Assembly: GCA_902806565.1 (NCBI GenBank)
Contig: CADCXA010000012.1
Span: 1-64,000 of the forward strand
Reading direction: 5' to 3'
DNA: 64,000 bases
Origin: Hypoxylon rubiginosum
Lineage: Eukaryota > Ascomycota > Sordariomycetes > Xylariales > Hypoxylaceae
Notes under the pieces: generated by a model
Told to the model about the DNA's origin: nothing
What the model saw: the letters and a program-made list of their open reading frames with translations, nothing else
Databases searched by the model: none
In this document: positions 60,402 through 64,000 of the stretch, in pieces
Layout: the number at the start of each line of letters is the position of its first letter
Position numbering within the stretch: position 1 is the stretch's first letter
Program-made: the position numbers and the translations under genes

Positions 60402-61281
60402 GAGGAAAATTATTCACGGACGTTATATTAATATGAGTTTGTGAGGTTGTCAATTCTTAACCAGATCACCTCGCGAGTCTCTTGAAATTGATTTCGTGAA
60501 GTACTAGCTGTGGGATTAGGATACAGATTACGAAATGATGGTTGGTGTATTTACAACCGGGAAACCATTGTGCTCTTATGGTATTTGGGAGTGCTAGACT
60601 AGGTACTTTACGTACATGGTATCTACCTGGTAGGAACCTATCTAGACATGGTAATTATAACGCAAAGAAGAGAATACTCTCATTTATTCTTATTCGGTTC
60701 GTAAGCGTCGAAGTAGAGGGCCTTAGGTCTTGGCCACCTGGATGTTACCATGAGTCTATTGGGAGATAGGACAGACCAGTAAGGGGTATGTATACCCAAA
60801 GCTGGCTACAGTTATATTCATAGTTCTTCGCGCAACAACATGGTAGCTACCTCTATCATATAGTTGGCCTCGTCATAATGTTATTGCATTAAGTCTAGGA
60901 AGATCAAATAAGATTGTAGAATATGCTTTCTAAAATTCAAGCAATGGTCGTGACGAATGCGGAGTGTATTAAAATTATATTAGAAGAGCTAAAGGTGCTT
61001 GCAGCCACCGCGGACCTTCGCATAGGGAGAGCTCCTACCGCTCGCTGATCTTTTGCAGCTATTTGCATTCTCCATCGTCAGCCCCCACTCCTCAGATTAT
61101 GTCACGAGACCGTTCTAGCAATAAGGGTAACTACAACGTTGTTCCACGAGGAGCTACAAACCTAACAGCTACAAGCGTCTTGGTATATACAGGAACAACG
61201 GACAAAGAAGCCTATCAGGCCAGGGAGCTCCGCCTCCGATATCCCTGGTGGTGTAAACACCCGATATCGCTATTCCAGGGG
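60402..61281. other. Intergenic with a repeat remnant
   Basis: It carries the second copy of the dispersed repeat (60797-60878) and CTAGGTACTTTACGTACATGG with TACCTGGTAGGAACC motifs near 60600-60640. No convincing gene. Confidence 0.5.
60797..60878 (+). repeat. Dispersed repeat, copy 2
   Basis: Matches 17383-17458, sharing TTCATAGTTCTTCGCGCAAC and the following ACAACATGGT...CTATCATATAGTTGGCCTCG apart from mainly C/T and G/A changes. Weaker similarity may extend about 80 bp to the left. Confidence 0.6.
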
Positions 61282-62602
61282 TCATGATACCTCCTGGATA
61301 GTAAGGGCTAAGGTCTGTGTAACAAGACCTAAGTCCTGACAGATTATGCCTGTTTTCTCTGCTTGTGCCTTTAAATGCGATATGTAGGCTTCAGGAAGCG
61401 GAGGAATGGCTTTATCTAGAATTGTGTCAAGTGCTGTTGCAATATTCGGCAAAGCCCGACAAGGGTGATTGGGTAGACGGCTTTGTGAATCTAAGCATCT
61501 CAACTTGTCTGCTAGGGCCGATACGGAAATCTGGACTTTCTTGGAATTCGGAATTGGCCACAGTTGACTTGCATGGAGTGACTGAATGATGGCCCCAAGC
61601 ATTGTAGTCTCGCAATTAATCGTCCCCTCAAGGTTAGGGTTAGTCTTAGTCTTGCGAAGACCCTGAGTACAGAAGAGTTGGGCGCCGCCTCTGTCTCGTT
61701 GGAGGAGTTTCTCGACGGCACCTTTGACAAGATCTAACATATTTTTAATCGTTTCCTTACGATAGCCGTCAACGAGACCTGCCGTAGGTTAATTAGAGAC
61801 ATATCCTACATTGCCCACTAGAAAAGAATAACTTACTTAAGGTATATGCTGGCTCGTAGCCAAGGGAGAAAAGCTCCGGAAAATAAGGATCCTTCCTTAT
61901 CTTGTCTTCTATTTTGACAAAATCCAGAACGATGTGTTTGATAGCAGTGGTAAAACTTCCTTCATCGCCAAGTTCCCAAGCGATCCAGCAGAGGTGGTCC
62001 ATACTCGTCATCGTAGATTTTAGATCATGAATAGTTTCTGCTCTTACGTCTTCTAACCACTTCGTAGCCCAGGGTCGGAGGTTTCGAGTGAGGTCGTACT
62101 TGTCGGTCAACACAGTGAGCAGGAATAGATCACTGAAAGTTATCTGTTCACCATCAATGGTGCAGATATTGGACATATCGACCTTGATAGGTACTTGATC
62201 AAATCGAGAATGGATGATGTTCAGAAGTACTTTCATTGACCCCGGGTTATCGTCAGGAAGTCGGACAGTCCATTCCTCGCCGCTGTCCTTGCTGGGCTGT
62301 AAGGATTCGGCGAACTCGCCGTATAGCAGCTTCTTCCATACCGGAGACGCTCGAGCTACGGTTTTGGAGCATACTACAAATGCAGAACCTTTGTTGTCTC
62401 CTACGACAAGACAGAGGTCGCCGTCAGGATCAACTATAGTCCTAGGGAACTTGCTTCTGTCATTTTCTTGTTTGGGGGGTTTGGATTCGTCAGTAGGCGC
62501 TCGAGAATTGTCGGTAGACATTGCCCCGGAATTGGTGCTCGTACTGTGTAAAGCGATGAAATTGGCTATTGCGAAATAGCTAAGACAAGAGCTCTCTGGC
62601 AC
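61282..62602 (-). CDS. BTB/POZ domain protein
   Basis: Two exons (62602-61837 and 61778-61282; 58-nt intron GTAAGT...ATTAAC...GCAG, phase 1) give 420 residues. The BTB fold spans about residues 58-165: DPDGDLCLVVGDNKGSAFVV, CSKTVARASPVWKKLLYGEF, and LLNIIHSRF with FSDLFLLTVLTDKYDL. Fungal BTB proteins of this kind are common, and mostly uncharacterised; some BTB proteins recruit Cul3 ubiquitin ligase, which is only a possibility here. The second exon adds a helical C-terminus (SLVDGYRKETIKNMLDLVKG) with a few cysteines. The first ATG (62602) gives 27 residues before MSTDNSRAP (62521), which is an equally good start. Confidence 0.8.
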
Positions 62603-62945
62603 GGAATTAATTTAGGAGTCTGCCAGAGGAAATAAAATTTCGGAACTGTGAATTTTGAGGTTTCAAAGTCAAAGATTGCCTAGGTGCCTACCTTACCCTA
62701 GGTAAGGTACCTATAGAGGCCTGGTATTCTGATTCGATCAAATATCAGGCACCAAGGTGGTGAAAAAGGAACGAATAGGTATCCTTAGTGGGGTATGCAT
62801 TAACCGAGTACGATTTACTTTCTACTAGTGAATTTATGTGGATAGTAGACAAATGAAGGCGCCGAGAGAAAAAAAAACTCCCCCCTTGTTCGACATTGGA
62901 CATTGGCATTTTCACCACCAGCGCAGCGCAAACTGAGCAGGAAAT
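62603..62945. promoter_or_regulatory. Divergent promoter between BTB and CCNDBP1-like genes
   Basis: 343 bp shared by two genes transcribed away from each other. It includes the palindromic run TACCTTACCCTAGGTAAGG and GGTACCTATAG near 62690-62715. A poly-A run followed by a C-run is at about 62869-62885. Confidence 0.5.
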
Positions 62946-64000
62946 ATGGCAACAAATAGCGCAGCCGGCGAGGCCCTCGAAACTCTCAGAGCTGTCGTAA
63001 AATCTACAACAGATATCATAACTCAACTTGAAACATTCCTGCATACGATAGCCGTCGACAAAGTCTCCGATGCGACTGCCCCTCCACCGTCATCGTCGAC
63101 CCCAGAGTCCATAGATGCTCTATCCCTCGCCCACGATTCCGCAACTCTAATAAAAGCCCATACGACAAAGCTGTCTCTCCTCATAATAAACGAACCCTTC
63201 ACACCCTCCGCCATCACCAAAGTCCTTCGCGAGCTAGTAGCCGGCCCGATACCAGCCCTCGCCTCCGCGGTTCAGGTTTGCGATGCCGACAAGTATACCT
63301 CAGTAGCTCGTCAGGATCTCGCCTGGAGATGCTACCGTGTGCTGAAGGAACTGAAGAGTCTAGTCGAGATCATTCCCCTAAACGGAAAGACTCTGCCCAA
63401 TGCGCAGAAGAATGGTAGCAAGGGAGACAGGGGTAGCATGGCCGCGACCGGCGTCGTCTGGGCTGCTTGCGACGATGTGATTCTGCTCAAGAAGCTGGGT
63501 ATTGCAGGGCTATTAATCAAGAAGGTCGAGGAATACAGGGATACATTAAAGGACATTTTAGAAGAGTTAAAGGAATACAGCGAGGAGGTCGAGGAGGACG
63601 AGGAGGACGACGCCGACGATGCCGACGCGGCACAAGACGACGAGGTTAACAACGTCACGGACCAGATGCAAAATACCCACATCTCAACACAGCAAATGCT
63701 CGACGATCTCATGAACCCCCGCCACATACCCCGGGATGACCCAGACAAAATCCGAGAGCGTCTAGAGTCTTGTCTAAAACGACTACGCTTGACTACTCTT
63801 CTTTACACGGCCATCATCAAGCGACGCCTAAAAAATGTACCACTCCCGCCTACTACTACGCAGGCACCAGTCACGCAACGCCTGGATGAAGTGTTCCCGC
63901 TGCTGAAGAGATTGCCGCATCGATTCGGCGAGGTTGCGTGTGCTTTCTACGAACTAGATCGAGATGACATAGACCGGGCTATGGATTCTTGCTTTTTCGA
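62946..64000 (+). CDS. Cyclin-D1-binding protein 1-like (GCIP family), 3' end beyond window
   Basis: Open from ATG at 62946 to the window edge (351 full codons, no stop). The N-terminus (MATNSAAGEALETLRAVVKS) and helical segments, with GVVWAACDDVILLKKLGIAG then LLIKKVEEYRDTLKDILEEL near residues 168-205, match the CCNDBP1/GCIP fold as known from fungi. An acidic run (EEVEEDEEDDADDADAAQDD) follows near residue 215, as in the mammalian protein. LPHRFGEVACAFYELDRDD lies near the end of the visible part. In animals the protein binds D-type cyclins and affects cell-cycle progression; in fungi the role is not established. It is divergent from the BTB gene. Confidence 0.75.
   Translation, partial: MATNSAAGEALETLRAVVKSTTDIITQLETFLHTIAVDKVSDATAPPPSSSTPESIDALSLAHDSATLIKAHTTKLSLLIINEPFTPSAITKVLRELVAGPIPALASAVQVCDADKYTSVARQDLAWRCYRVLKELKSLVEIIPLNGKTLPNAQKNGSKGDRGSMAATGVVWAACDDVILLKKLGIAGLLIKKVEEYRDTLKDILEELKEYSEEVEEDEEDDADDADAAQDDEVNNVTDQMQNTHISTQQMLDDLMNPRHIPRDDPDKIRERLESCLKRLRLTTLLYTAIIKRRLKNVPLPPTTTQAPVTQRLDEVFPLLKRLPHRFGEVACAFYELDRDDIDRAMDSCFF

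Overview
The window looks like nuclear DNA of a filamentous ascomycete (Pezizomycotina, probably Sordariomycetes; this is an inference). The evidence is short introns of about 50-130 nt with GTAAGT/GTATGT-type donors, CTAAC-like branch points and TAG/CAG acceptors. In addition there is an AT-rich block with the transition-only decay expected of repeat-induced point mutation (RIP), a decayed HET-domain gene, and typical fungal genes (Arp6, SIP5, Ara2-type reductase, AA8 cytochrome, fungal metallothionein). No rRNA, tRNA or CRISPR array was found.

Layout. 1-17160 is an almost pure A+T block with no readable gene. Inside it lies the skeleton of an LTR retrotransposon (11016-16841): two 183-bp LTRs, 11-bp inverted ends, and a 5-bp target duplication. 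From 17.2 to 25.4 kb is an accessory zone: a repeat remnant, broken genes (a fragment at 17480-18149, a HET-domain pseudogene at 21721-23490, another fragment at 24706-25400) and one MFS sugar-transporter gene with a suspicious splice site. 25.4-29.0 kb is non-coding with small inverted and tandem repeats. From 29.0 to 55.5 kb the conserved genes follow: a tiny cysteine-rich metallothionein in three exons; a UFD1-domain/zinc-finger/AZUL protein; two convergent F-box genes; the actin-related protein arp6; a secreted AA8 cytochrome; a D-arabinose dehydrogenase-like aldo-keto reductase; SIP5; and a sulfite-oxidase-type molybdenum enzyme. 55.5-59.5 kb is gene-poor, with a fold-back repeat and a small broken gene. 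The right end carries a secreted orphan protein, a BTB-domain protein, and the 5' part of a cyclin-D1-binding-protein-like gene that runs off the window.

How genes relate. There is no biosynthetic cluster. Three neighbouring genes (29.6-38.1 kb) carry ubiquitin-pathway domains (UFD1/AZUL, F-box, F-box), and a BTB protein lies further right; whether this proximity is functional is unknown. Most exon joins were worked out by hand from splice consensus, reading phase and family sequence patterns; each gives a product length divisible by three.
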